Shown here piece after piece: positions 16,112-24,220 of a stretch of 64,000 nt of DNA. Location of the stretch: contig NZ_LZTB01000075.1 of the NCBI RefSeq assembly GCF_001665685.1, forward strand, positions 62,001 to 126,000, read 5' to 3'. Under the pieces are notes generated by a model. That model ran no database searches. It had not been told where the DNA came from and saw only the letters and a program-made list of their open reading frames with translations. A program made the position numbers and the translations under genes. This DNA comes from Mycobacterium sp. 852013-50091_SCH5140682. Its GTDB lineage: Bacteria > Actinomycetota > Actinomycetes > Mycobacteriales > Mycobacteriaceae. Each line of letters begins with the position of its first letter. Within the stretch, counting starts at the first letter, position 1.

Positions 16112-17380
16112 CTACTCGGGCCGCAGCCGCGACTCCACGAAGCGCTCGAGGGTCTCCCACTGCTCGACAGCATCGGCGTAGGGCGCGGCCGGGGCCTTCA
16201 CCTTGTCCGGGTCGAGCACGTGGCCGACGAACTTGCCGAGCGGCGTGGTGGCGGCGAGGGTCTCCTCGACGGTCTTGTCCTCGGCGTAGTCGCTGACGTC
16301 GCGCAGCAGTTCCACGGCGAGCTCGAGCTGATCGTGGTCGATCGCATCGGGTCCGTCGGCGATGTCGTCCGAGATGCCGGTGAGCACATAGACGTTCTCG
16401 TCGGAGACATCCACCCGCAGCGACCCGTCCGTGGCGGCGGTGCGGATGTCGTCGTAGGTGGCGAGGTCCGACAGATCGTGGTCGTGCTCGTCGGCCAGGT
16501 AGCGGGCCAGGGCACGTTCGGAGCTGAACACACTGATGCGGCCGTTGCGGCCCAGGAAGACGGGTTCGTCGTCGAGGTAGCAGCGCAGCGTGTACACCGT
16601 GCCGGACCGCGTCATGAGCCGCACGGGGTCGATGCCGACCTTGACCCAGAAGTCCTCGTCACCGCCGAGCACGGCGTTGTCGTCGGCGGCCTCTTCAGCC
16701 TCTCCGGCCTCGTCCGCCTCGTCGGTGTCCTCGGCTTCGGTCGCCTCGACCTCTGCCTCGTCCTCGTCGGGCTCAGGCGCGGGCTCGTCGAGTTCCTCCT
16801 GGGCCTTCTTCACCGCGTCGGCGTCGATGTCCTCAGGGATGGTGACGATCTCGTCGATGGCGTCGAGGACCGCGTCCCAGCCGCGGTCGATCACGCCTTC
16901 GATATCGGCCCAGCGCTTGCGTCCGCTGCGACCGGTGAATTCGTCGAGTCCGCCGCCGAGGGTGCCGAGTACCGGGTTGCCGTTGAAGAACTTGCTGATT
17001 GCGGCCAGTTCACACACCGAGCCGATGGACGACACGATCGCCAAGGTGCGGTGCAGGCGCGCGACCGATTCCTCGGTGGGCTTTTCGGCCACCAGTTCCG
17101 GTACCCCGACGAGGTCGTACTGCCGGTCCTCGGCGGGGTCGAGCTTATGCGCCGAGGCCTCGGTCAACTTCTCCCACGCGGGATGATCGGCCAGGTCATT
17201 GTCGGAGTTGGTGCGCACGAACGCGACCAGATCGGCGACCGACTCGAACGCGAACAGGTCTTCGTCGTCGCCGAGGAACGCCTCCCACTCGTCGCCTGCG
17301 TCCCGCCACCGCGGAGCCCACAAGGTGTAGAGGTCGCCCTTGGTCAGTGCCAGCCGAACCGGCACGATGTCAGCAGCCAT
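16112..17380 (-). CDS. Rv3311-like conserved mycobacterial protein
   Basis: 422 residues, no signal peptide or membrane segment. An N-terminal half (LALTKGDLYTLWAPRWRDAGDEWEAFLGDDEDLFAF) and a C-terminal half (RLMTRSGTVYTLRCYLDDEPVFLGRNGRISVFSSERALARYL) look like diverged repeats of one fold, each with a VYTL/LYTL strand followed by an FL-GxxxxxxxF segment. They are separated by an acidic linker around residues 210-260 with very many Asp/Glu. Matches my memory of M. tuberculosis Rv3311 (about 420 residues), whose function is not established. ATG 17380 gives the conserved N-terminus MAADIVPVRLALTKGD. Confidence 0.7.
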   Translation of the reverse strand: MAADIVPVRLALTKGDLYTLWAPRWRDAGDEWEAFLGDDEDLFAFESVADLVAFVRTNSDNDLADHPAWEKLTEASAHKLDPAEDRQYDLVGVPELVAEKPTEESVARLHRTLAIVSSIGSVCELAAISKFFNGNPVLGTLGGGLDEFTGRSGRKRWADIEGVIDRGWDAVLDAIDEIVTIPEDIDADAVKKAQEELDEPAPEPDEDEAEVEATEAEDTDEADEAGEAEEAADDNAVLGGDEDFWVKVGIDPVRLMTRSGTVYTLRCYLDDEPVFLGRNGRISVFSSERALARYLADEHDHDLSDLATYDDIRTAATDGSLRVDVSDENVYVLTGISDDIADGPDAIDHDQLELAVELLRDVSDYAEDKTVEETLAATTPLGKFVGHVLDPDKVKAPAAPYADAVEQWETLERFVESRLRPE

Positions 17381-17415
17381 GCGGCACAGCCTAACGGCGC
17401 ACCCTGCGCGGCCTG

Positions 17416-17565
17416 TCACGTCGTCTCCGGTTGGCGGCCGAACCCTGCGGCGAGGTCCTCGAGCAGCCGCCGTCGACGTTTCACGGCGTCGGCGCCCTCG
17501 CGCAGTGCGCACAGGTCGTCACCGGCCCGCTCGAGCGCGGCGAGGCAGGCCCTAGCCCAGGTCAT
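17416..17565 (-). CDS. Small hypothetical helical protein after the NlpC/P60 gene
   Basis: A 49-residue frame from ATG 17565 (a 62-residue version from GTG-type start 17604 would overlap the upstream gene by 26 bases). It is rich in Ala, Leu and charged residues (AALERAGDDLCALREGADAVKRRRRLLEDLAAG) and looks like a single amphipathic helix or helical hairpin. It follows the NlpC/P60 gene on the same strand and may be the third gene of that operon. No family recognised. Codon use is consistent with coding, but it could be a by-product of high GC. Confidence 0.4.
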   Translation of the reverse strand: MTWARACLAALERAGDDLCALREGADAVKRRRRLLEDLAAGFGRQPETT

Positions 17566-17578
17566 CGTGTCCGCGACG

Positions 17579-18697
17579 TCACGCGGTGGGTCGGAAGAAA
17601 CCATGGAAACCCTGCCCGGCGTTGGTGGTGCGGATCGGGGAGAGCTGTACCGGATCGCCCGCCTCGATCATGGTCGAATCACCGACGATCATCGCCACGT
17701 GGCCGTCCCACACCGCGAGGTCGCCGGGCCGCAGCGTATCCGCGGACACCGCGGCGCCGACATCCTGTTCCTGCGCCAGCCGGGGAATGTCCAGCCCCGC
17801 TTCGTGATACGCCCACTGCGTCAGACCGCTGCAGTCCAGGCCGACGCCGGGCGTGGTGCCGCCCCAGCGATAGGGCACACCCAATTGCGTCAACGCGTTG
17901 CGCACGGCCTCGGCCGCCACCGCGTTGGGGGCCCGTGCGGTGCTCCCGTCGGGCAGCCGCACGGCCACCCCGTCCCCGAACATGCCGGGATCGCGGGTGC
18001 CGATCGCGGACTCGGGCGCCGAGCCTGCCGACCCGCCGCCGCGGTGTCGCCCCACCAGCGCAGCCAACGGACCTGTCAGACCCGAGAGTGCGCCGGGTCC
18101 GGGCGGTGTCGACATCGCGGGCGACGCCCCCAACCCGGGCGCAGCACCCAGGCCCGACGGTGTGCCCAGCCCGGCCGGAACGGTCGCAGCGGGTGCTGCA
18201 ACCCCCTCCGCACTGACGGCCGAGGCGTGGTCGTCGAGTTGGGTGCGTAGTTCGTCGACGACGGAGATCGCGTCGCGCAGTGCCTGTTGCGCCTCGCCCA
18301 GCAGCGCCTCCGCCACCCCGGGTTCGTCGAGGCGAGGTTCCAGCGCTGCGGCCCGTTCCTCGAAGCCGGACACGATGGCCTGCAACCGGGCAGCGGCGGA
18401 CCGCGCCGCAGCGCCCGCGTGCCGTGCGGCAGCGCCGAGAGTTTCCGCGCGGTCGGCCAGCGCATCTGCCGTAGCGGCGGTCGCGGTCGCAGCGCGTCCG
18501 GCGGCGTCGGCGGCGGCACCCGACCAGTCGCCCACCGCAGCCCACGAGCCGCGGGAGGCGGTGGCCACAGTGCTCAGCGCGTCGCGCACCTCGGCGAGCA
18601 CTGCGTCCGGACTGCCCGGCGCGGCCCAGCCCGGGCCGACCAGCGCCTGTACCTCGCGCAGCGGGGCAACCAGCGCGCTGACAAGTGGGCCCGGCAT
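17579..18697 (-). CDS. NlpC/P60 cell-wall endopeptidase with ESX-like N-terminal domain
   Basis: 372 residues. The C-terminal domain (from about 265) is NlpC/P60: LGVPYRWGGTTPG, catalytic Cys in LDCSGLTQW, His in WDGHVAMIVG; such enzymes cut the stem peptide of peptidoglycan, usually between D-Glu and meso-DAP. The first ~190 residues are alanine-rich helices with a WSGAAADAAG motif like WXG/EspC-family proteins, then a Gly/Pro-rich linker. No Sec signal peptide, so export by a type VII system is plausible. The EspC-like gene two bases upstream supports this. The layout recalls M. tuberculosis Rv0024. Confidence 0.75.
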   Translation of the reverse strand: MPGPLVSALVAPLREVQALVGPGWAAPGSPDAVLAEVRDALSTVATASRGSWAAVGDWSGAAADAAGRAATATAATADALADRAETLGAAARHAGAAARSAAARLQAIVSGFEERAAALEPRLDEPGVAEALLGEAQQALRDAISVVDELRTQLDDHASAVSAEGVAAPAATVPAGLGTPSGLGAAPGLGASPAMSTPPGPGALSGLTGPLAALVGRHRGGGSAGSAPESAIGTRDPGMFGDGVAVRLPDGSTARAPNAVAAEAVRNALTQLGVPYRWGGTTPGVGLDCSGLTQWAYHEAGLDIPRLAQEQDVGAAVSADTLRPGDLAVWDGHVAMIVGDSTMIEAGDPVQLSPIRTTNAGQGFHGFFRPTA

Positions 18698-18699
18698 TG

Positions 18700-18990
18700 C
18701 TACACCCAGGGCAGCAGGTCGGCGGCCCGGCGCCCTACGGCGTCGAAATCGGCGGCAGTCCCCGCGGCGGACATCGCGGCGGCCCTGGCCTGGACACTCA
18801 GAGCGGTGATGGCGGCCGAATGCTCGGTGAGCGCCGTGCGCAATGCAGCTACGAAGTCGGCGCCGACCGGCCCGAGCGCCGAGGCGGGGGTGTCCGTCGA
18901 CCACACCAGCGCGGCGGCGGCGCTGAGATCGGCGGCGTGGGCGGCGTGCGCGCTGCCGAGGGCACGGATCAGGGCGGTGTCGGCGAACAT
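18700..18990 (-). CDS. ESX/EspC-type secretion target protein
   Basis: 96 residues, entirely helical and alanine-rich, without signal peptide. The order of helices and the ending (FDAVGRRAADLLPWV) resemble the 'type VII secretion target' (EspC/DUF2580-like) proteins that pair with larger ESX substrates. It sits two bases upstream of the NlpC/P60 gene, so the two may fold together and be exported together. Start ATG 18990; the 48 bases upstream to the sigma factor gene end hold nothing else. Confidence 0.6.
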   Translation of the reverse strand: MFADTALIRALGSAHAAHAADLSAAAALVWSTDTPASALGPVGADFVAALRTALTEHSAAITALSVQARAAAMSAAGTAADFDAVGRRAADLLPWV

Positions 18991-19038
18991 GTCCTTAAGA
19001 CGGCGGCCGGCGTCGTTCGGTTCCGTGTCAATTGCCGG

Positions 19039-19686
19039 TCACGCCACGCATTGCTCCCCGGGCCCGCGGCGGGTGTCGGCCAGGTCTGCCAGCGCGACCC
19101 GCAGCCGTTGGCGGCTGCGGGCGACCCTCGACATCACGGTGCCCATGGGCACACCCAGCAGTGCCGCGGTCTGGGCGTAGGTGAGCCCCTGCATGTCGGC
19201 GTAGTACACGGTGAGGCGGAAGCTCTCGGGCAGAGCGCTCAGTGCCTCGCGAATCACCTTGTCCGGCAAGATGTCCAGAGCCTCGTCCTCCGCGGACCGG
19301 TGTACCGCGGACAGGTGCACCGAGCTGGCGGCAAGGTCGCTGTCGGTGATGTCCTCGACGGTGAACACGTCGGGTCTGCGCTGTTTGGTGCGGTGCAAGC
19401 TGACCCAGCGGTTGTGCATGATGCGGAACAGCCACGCCCGCATGTTGGTGCCCGGCTGGAACCGCCGAAATCCCGCATAGGCGTTCATCAGGGTGTCCTG
19501 CAGCAGGTCTTCCGCGTCGGCCTCGCTGTGGGTCAATCGCCTTGCCCCGCGCAGCAATACGGCGTGGTACTGCATGGCGTTGCGTTCGAACCGGGCCGCC
19601 AGCTCTGCCTCCGACTCCGGCTCGGATGCGGACGTCTCGGGCATCCCCGGTGGGGTGCTGGTCCGGGCATCGGACTGCGGCAGCAT
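19039..19686 (-). CDS. ECF sigma factor, SigH-like
   Basis: 215 residues. Region 2 reads ARRLTHSEADAEDLLQDTLMNAYAGFRRFQPGTNMRAWLFRIMHNRW and region 4 has ALPESFRLTVYYADMQGLTYAQTAALLGVPMGTVMSRVARSRQRLR, very close in pattern to the SigH/SigR oxidative-stress sigma factors. M. smegmatis is known to have several SigH paralogues. Unlike canonical sigH, no small zinc-binding anti-sigma gene (RshA, HxxxCxxC) follows: the next gene is the EspC-like one. GGAGG lies six bases before ATG 19686. It follows the LuxR regulator by about 100 bases on the same strand. Confidence 0.82.
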   Translation of the reverse strand: MLPQSDARTSTPPGMPETSASEPESEAELAARFERNAMQYHAVLLRGARRLTHSEADAEDLLQDTLMNAYAGFRRFQPGTNMRAWLFRIMHNRWVSLHRTKQRRPDVFTVEDITDSDLAASSVHLSAVHRSAEDEALDILPDKVIREALSALPESFRLTVYYADMQGLTYAQTAALLGVPMGTVMSRVARSRQRLRVALADLADTRRGPGEQCVA

Positions 19687-19790
19687 GTGGAGCCTCCAGA
19701 GTGGGTGGGAATGCGTGGAACGGTTACCAACTAGAGCCTTGCCGTCGGCACCGGGTGGCGGACCCTTGACAGTCCGTGGTCCGTGGCCGC

Positions 19791-22556
19791 TCAAACCACC
19801 CACGAGGTCCCGCGCAGCTGCCTGCGCGATGTGATGTTGAGCTTCACGAACACTTTCCGCAGGTGCCACTCCACGGTGTGGGTGCTGATGAACATCTGCG
19901 CCCCGATCTCCTGATTGGTCAGGCCTGCGGCGGCCAGCCCGGCGATCTGGGCTTCCTGTGCGGTCAGCCGATCGCCGCCGCCGGCGGGTCGGCGCCGGGT
20001 CTTCTCGCCTGTGGCCACCAGCTCCCGGCGCGCCCGTTCGGCGAAGGCCTGCGCGCCCATGTGCGTGAACATGGTGTGGGCGGCGCCCAGGTGCGTGCGG
20101 GCGTCGGCGCGTCGGTTCATCCGGCGCAGCCATTCGCCGTAGCGCAGCCGGGCTCGTGCCTGCTGCACGACGATGCGCGTACGGTCCAGGCGCTCGATCG
20201 CCTCGGCGTACAGCTCTTCGGCAAGCTGATCGTCGGCGAGAAGTGCACGAGCTCCGGCCAGTGTGCCCAGCGCCCAGTCGGTTCCGCTGGGCAGGGTGCT
20301 CTGTTCGAGTTGCCGCAGGGCTCTCTTGGCGGCATCGGGTTCGCCGCATCGCGATGCCGATTCGACGAACTCGGTGAGCGACCAGCCGAACAGGCCGAGG
20401 TCCTGGTATTCGCATGCTTCACGCGCGGCGGCGTACGCCTGGTCGTAGCTGCCGAGACCGTTGTGCAAGACAGCCCCGGCATAAGCGGTCAACCCGAGTA
20501 GCCGGCCCTCACCACGGGCGGTGGCTCTCTCGGCTGCCGCTTGGATCAGCCTGTTGGCTTCGGCGGGGTGACCCCGCCAGGCGGCCAGGATCAGCGAGTG
20601 GTCGGTCATCGGCGGGTGCCCGGCGGCGGCGCTGAGCGAATCGGCTTCGTCGAGAAGCATGGCCGCGGCGGCGAATTCGCCGGCCTGGACGTGCGCGCCG
20701 GCCCGGTAGCCGAGGGCACGGGGCAGGATGGCCAGTGCGGCGGTGTCCCGGGTCAGCTGGACCGATCGCGTCGCGAGCCGATGCCATGCCTCGTCGTCCC
20801 AGATCTCGTGCACGGCCGATTCCTGAGCGATCGGGAACGCCGCACCCGGCCAGCGGATGCGGTGAGGCTCCGTGTGCAGCAAGGTGTCCAGCAGGGCCAC
20901 CCCGGCACGCAATTCGGTGTGCCCTGTGCCGTCGTCGGTGCCCATCCGCCGGGAGATGCCGCTCACCAGAAGGTAGGCCGGATGAGGCGGTTCGGGCGTT
21001 GGCGCCGTGACGGCCTGCGCGGACTGGGCGGTGGCGTGCACCGCGGCGGGGTCACCGAGCCGGCCGGCATGCATGGCCGCGGCGAGCGCCTCGAGGTAGG
21101 TCGGACCGGCGGCCGGATCGTTCAGGTTCGCCAATTGCCGTGCAGCGTCGATCAATTCGGCGACCGGAGGACCCTGGAAGGTGCCGCGCGCGACCAGGAG
21201 CCGGGCTCGCAGATGGGTGGCGCGGGCGCGGTCCAGATCGGTCAACGGCCCGAGTTCGGCGATGCCGAGCAGTTCCTCGGCTTCGCCGGGGGCCGCGGCA
21301 TCGCTCTTGGCGCGCGCCGCTGCCAGTGCCCGGGCGCCGCGGCGTGCCGGATCCCGGCTCAGTGCGGTGGCCCGCTGGAGAAGTGCGGCGGCAGCCGCCA
21401 CCCCGCCGCGCTGTTGTGCACGCCCGGCCGCCGCCTCCAGTTCGGCGGCGACAGCGTCGTCGGGCCCGGTGGTGGCGTACGCCGAATGCCAGGCCCGCCG
21501 GTCGGGGTCGACATCGGCGTCGGTGACCTCCGCCAGCACCCGGTGGATCGCGCGGCGTTCGGCGAGATCGGCAGACCGATAGGCCGCCGACCGCACCAGC
21601 GGATGGTCGAAGAGGACGCGTCCCGTCAGTTCGATAAGACCTTCGCGTTCGGCCGGAGCCAGCGCGCTTGCGGGGATACCGAGTCGCTGCGCCGCCCGCA
21701 TCAGCAGGAGCGGATCGCCGACGGGATCCGCCGCGGCGGCCAGCAGCAGCTGTCGCGTTGGGAGGGGTAGGGCCGCGATGCGGTGCGCGTAGGTCAGTTC
21801 GAGTTGCAGCTGGGGCCCGGGGTGGCCCGGGTCTCCGAAGCCTCCGGCGAGTTGGGCGGCGGTGCGGTTGCGGACCGACTCCAACAGCCCGAGGGGTAGG
21901 CCACGGGTCTCGGCCACGATCTGGTCGCGGACCCGCCGGTCGAGACGGCCGGGCACCAGAGAGTCGAGAAGCTGCCCGGCGTGTTCGGTGGTGAGCCCGC
22001 CGACGACCAGCTCCGGTAGCTCCGTCAGCGCGGTGTCGCGGCCGGAAGTGGTTCGCGCGGCGAAGATCACGCCCACCGGCCCGGCGGAGAGCCGGCGCGC
22101 GACGAAGGTGAGTGCCTGCAGCGAGGCCTGGTCGATCCACTGCGCATCGTCGGCGAGGCAGAGCAGCGGTTGCGTGCCTGCGACCTCCGACAGCAGGCTC
22201 AGCACCGCGAGTCCCACCAGGAATGCGTCGGGCGGTGGCCCGGCGGCCAATCCGAAGGCGACGCTCACGGCATCGCGCTGGGGCTGGGGCAGGCTGTCGA
22301 GCCGGTCCAGCAGCGGGGCGCAGAGATGCTGCAGGCCGGCGTACGGCAGCTCCATGTCGGACTCCACGCAGGTGACCCGCAGCATGCGCGTATCGGCGCG
22401 GCGGTTGTGCAGGTAGGCCAGCAGCGCGGTCTTCCCTGCGCCTGGCTCGCCGCGCAGCACCAGCGCCCGGCTGCGGCCGGTGCGGACATCGGCGAGGAGC
22501 TCGTCGAGCGCGGCGCATTCGGCGTCGCGACCGTAGAGGCGTCGTGTTCGGCGCAT
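19791..22556 (-). CDS. Large LuxR-type transcription factor with AAA/NACHT-like ATPase
   Basis: 921 residues. Walker A is GEPGAGKTALL near residue 36 and Walker B is PLLCLADDAQWID near 135; the long middle part consists of alanine-rich helical repeats (TPR-like), and the last ~65 residues are a LuxR/GerE helix-turn-helix (LTAQEAQIAGLAAAGLTNQEIGAQMFISTHTVEWHLRKVFVKL). This is the MalT/LAL class: ATP plus an inducer or protein partner drives DNA binding. The ATG at 22556 has a GGAG site. It is divergent from a SigJ-like sigma gene across a palindromic ECF41-type promoter region, and upstream of the SigH-like gene. Confidence 0.85.
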   Translation of the reverse strand: MRRTRRLYGRDAECAALDELLADVRTGRSRALVLRGEPGAGKTALLAYLHNRRADTRMLRVTCVESDMELPYAGLQHLCAPLLDRLDSLPQPQRDAVSVAFGLAAGPPPDAFLVGLAVLSLLSEVAGTQPLLCLADDAQWIDQASLQALTFVARRLSAGPVGVIFAARTTSGRDTALTELPELVVGGLTTEHAGQLLDSLVPGRLDRRVRDQIVAETRGLPLGLLESVRNRTAAQLAGGFGDPGHPGPQLQLELTYAHRIAALPLPTRQLLLAAAADPVGDPLLLMRAAQRLGIPASALAPAEREGLIELTGRVLFDHPLVRSAAYRSADLAERRAIHRVLAEVTDADVDPDRRAWHSAYATTGPDDAVAAELEAAAGRAQQRGGVAAAAALLQRATALSRDPARRGARALAAARAKSDAAAPGEAEELLGIAELGPLTDLDRARATHLRARLLVARGTFQGPPVAELIDAARQLANLNDPAAGPTYLEALAAAMHAGRLGDPAAVHATAQSAQAVTAPTPEPPHPAYLLVSGISRRMGTDDGTGHTELRAGVALLDTLLHTEPHRIRWPGAAFPIAQESAVHEIWDDEAWHRLATRSVQLTRDTAALAILPRALGYRAGAHVQAGEFAAAAMLLDEADSLSAAAGHPPMTDHSLILAAWRGHPAEANRLIQAAAERATARGEGRLLGLTAYAGAVLHNGLGSYDQAYAAAREACEYQDLGLFGWSLTEFVESASRCGEPDAAKRALRQLEQSTLPSGTDWALGTLAGARALLADDQLAEELYAEAIERLDRTRIVVQQARARLRYGEWLRRMNRRADARTHLGAAHTMFTHMGAQAFAERARRELVATGEKTRRRPAGGGDRLTAQEAQIAGLAAAGLTNQEIGAQMFISTHTVEWHLRKVFVKLNITSRRQLRGTSWVV

Positions 22557-22598
22557 CGGTACTCCTTGTTGCATGCTGCGGGTGGTGTCGTTCAGGTA

Positions 22599-22640
22599 GA
22601 CCGGGCTGCCCACCGATCTGTGACAGTGCGATGTGTCACA
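22599..22640. promoter_or_regulatory. Palindromic ECF41-type promoter region between luxR and sigma gene
   Basis: TGTGACA (22619-22625) and TGTCACA (22634-22640) form an inverted repeat, so each strand reads TGTCACA, the -35 consensus reported for ECF41 sigma factors. On the minus strand GGTC follows after exactly 16 bases (22602-22599), close to the consensus -10 CGTC; on the plus strand the -10 match is poorer. The region could serve the divergent LuxR and sigma genes. Confidence 0.5.
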
Positions 22641-22689
22641 GCGCGGCATCGCAGGATGCGCCGGTCGATGGTGTGTTTGACTACCTCCC

Positions 22690-23583
22690 ATGACCGACCT
22701 TGCCGACGCGGAGGAGGTCTTCACCGGGGTCCGCCCGCGGCTGTTCGGTCTGGCGTACCGGATGTTGGGCAGTGTCGCAGAGGCCGAGGACGTGCTGCAG
22801 GACGCCTGGGTGCGCTGGCAGGCCACTGACCGCGACGACGTGCGCGAGCCCGTCGCATTCTTGGTCACCATGGTGACGCGGATGTGCGTCAACGTGCTGC
22901 AGTCGGCCCGGGTCCGGCGCGAAACCTACATCGGGCCTTGGCTTCCCGATCCCGTCGATACCAGTGCCGATCCGGCGCTCGGCGCCGAACGCGGCGAGGC
23001 CCTGCAGGTCGCGACGCTGATGCTGATGGAGAAACTCGCGCCGCCCGAGCGGGCGGCATACATCCTGCGCGAGGCGTTCGACTACCCGTACGAGTTGATC
23101 GGCGAGACCATCGCGGTGACCGACGTCAACGCGCGTCAGTTGGTGAGCCGGGCCCGCAGGCACCTGGCCGCTCGGCGCGGCGAACCGGTCGGCACCGAGG
23201 AGCAGCGGCGGTTGCTGACGGCGTTCGTGGCCGCGGCGCAGACCGGCGACATGTCGGATCTGGAGGAGCTGTTGGCCTCGGACGTGGCCAGCTACACCGA
23301 CGGGAACGGGATGCGCAACGCCGCGCCGGTGCCTGTCGTCGGCCGGCAGCGGGTCGCGAAGTTCGTACTGGCATTCCGGCGCCGGTTCTGGCGCAACGCC
23401 GCGGTCACGTGGATCACCGCGAATGGGCAGGCCGGCGCGCTGATTTCGCAGGACGGCGCGCTGGCGGCGTTTCTGACCGTTGCGGCGTCGGCGGAGGGCA
23501 TCGAAGAGCTGTTGTGGGTGCTCAGCCCGGACAAGCTGGCGCACATCGCCACTGCGGTCCCTGATCCGGCGGAGACCGTTTAA
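22690..23583 (+). CDS. ECF41-type sigma factor, SigJ-like, with SnoaL-like C-terminal domain
   Basis: 297 residues. Region 2 is FGLAYRMLGSVAEAEDVLQDAWVRW and region 4 contains LAPPERAAYILREAFDYPYELIGETIAVTDVNARQLVSRARRHL. About 110 residues beyond region 4 (from residue ~185) form a SnoaL/NTF2-like domain containing the DGNG motif (SYTDGNGMRNAA), which in ECF41 sigma factors controls the sigma activity in place of a separate anti-sigma factor. Divergent from the LuxR regulator. Its TAA stop lies inside the likely -10 element of upp. Confidence 0.85.
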   Translation: MTDLADAEEVFTGVRPRLFGLAYRMLGSVAEAEDVLQDAWVRWQATDRDDVREPVAFLVTMVTRMCVNVLQSARVRRETYIGPWLPDPVDTSADPALGAERGEALQVATLMLMEKLAPPERAAYILREAFDYPYELIGETIAVTDVNARQLVSRARRHLAARRGEPVGTEEQRRLLTAFVAAAQTGDMSDLEELLASDVASYTDGNGMRNAAPVPVVGRQRVAKFVLAFRRRFWRNAAVTWITANGQAGALISQDGALAAFLTVAASAEGIEELLWVLSPDKLAHIATAVPDPAETV

Positions 23584-23586
23584 GGT
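23581..23586 (+). promoter_or_regulatory. Leaderless promoter -10 of upp
   Basis: TAAGGT, six bases before ATG 23593. The first three bases are the stop codon of the preceding sigma gene. The spacing predicts an mRNA starting at the upp ATG. Confidence 0.55.
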
Positions 23587-23592
23587 CGGCGC

Positions 23593-24216
23593 ATGGACGT
23601 ACGTGTCGTCGAGCATCCACTGGCCGCTGCCCGGCTGACCACCCTGCGTGATGAGCGCACCGACAACGCGGCGTTCCGTGCGGCCTTGCGCGATCTGACG
23701 CTCATGCTGGTCTACGAGGCCACCCGCGACGCGCCGTGCGAACCGATCCCGGTGCGCACACCGCTGACCGACACCACCGGTTCCCGGCTGGCCAATCCGC
23801 CGCTGCTGGTACCCGTGCTGCGCGCCGGGTTGGGCATGGTCGACCAGGCGCATGCGCTGATCCCGGAGGCTCAGGTGGGTTTCGTCGGGATGGCCCGTGA
23901 TGAAACCACACACCAGCCGACGCCGTATCTGGCGTCCCTGCCTGACGATCTGAGTGCCCGGTCGGTTTTCGTGCTCGACCCGATGTTGGCCACGGGAGGG
24001 TCGATGGCCTACACCGTGGACCTGCTGCAGGCCCGCAACGCCGTCGACATCACCGCGGTGTGCGTGGTGTGTGCGCCCGAAGGCATTGCGGCACTGGAGA
24101 AAGTCGCCCCCGGCATCCGGCTCGTCACCGCGACCATCGACGATGGTCTCAACGAGATCGCGTACATCGTCCCAGGTCTCGGCGACGCGGGGGACCGCCA
24201 GTTCGGACCGCGCTGA
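23593..24216 (+). CDS. upp: Uracil phosphoribosyltransferase
   Basis: 207 residues, standard length. Uracil plus PRPP gives UMP. The 13-residue PRPP-binding motif is VFVLDPMLATGGSM near residue 125, the N-terminal uracil-type sequence is VVEHPLAAARLTTLRDERTDN, and the uracil-binding end is YIVPGLGDAGDRQFG. Start ATG 23593 fits the family exactly and a leaderless promoter. It converges with pmmB (four bases apart), as upp and pmmB do in M. tuberculosis (Rv3309c/Rv3308). Confidence 0.96.
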   Translation: MDVRVVEHPLAAARLTTLRDERTDNAAFRAALRDLTLMLVYEATRDAPCEPIPVRTPLTDTTGSRLANPPLLVPVLRAGLGMVDQAHALIPEAQVGFVGMARDETTHQPTPYLASLPDDLSARSVFVLDPMLATGGSMAYTVDLLQARNAVDITAVCVVCAPEGIAALEKVAPGIRLVTATIDDGLNEIAYIVPGLGDAGDRQFGPR

Positions 24217-24220
24217 GGCG

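Noticed and set aside
16220..18250. 676-codon plus-strand frame across the Rv3311-like and NlpC/P60 genes
   Set aside because: It crosses two well-supported genes on the other strand, is low-complexity Arg/Gly/Val, and has no ribosome site or domain.
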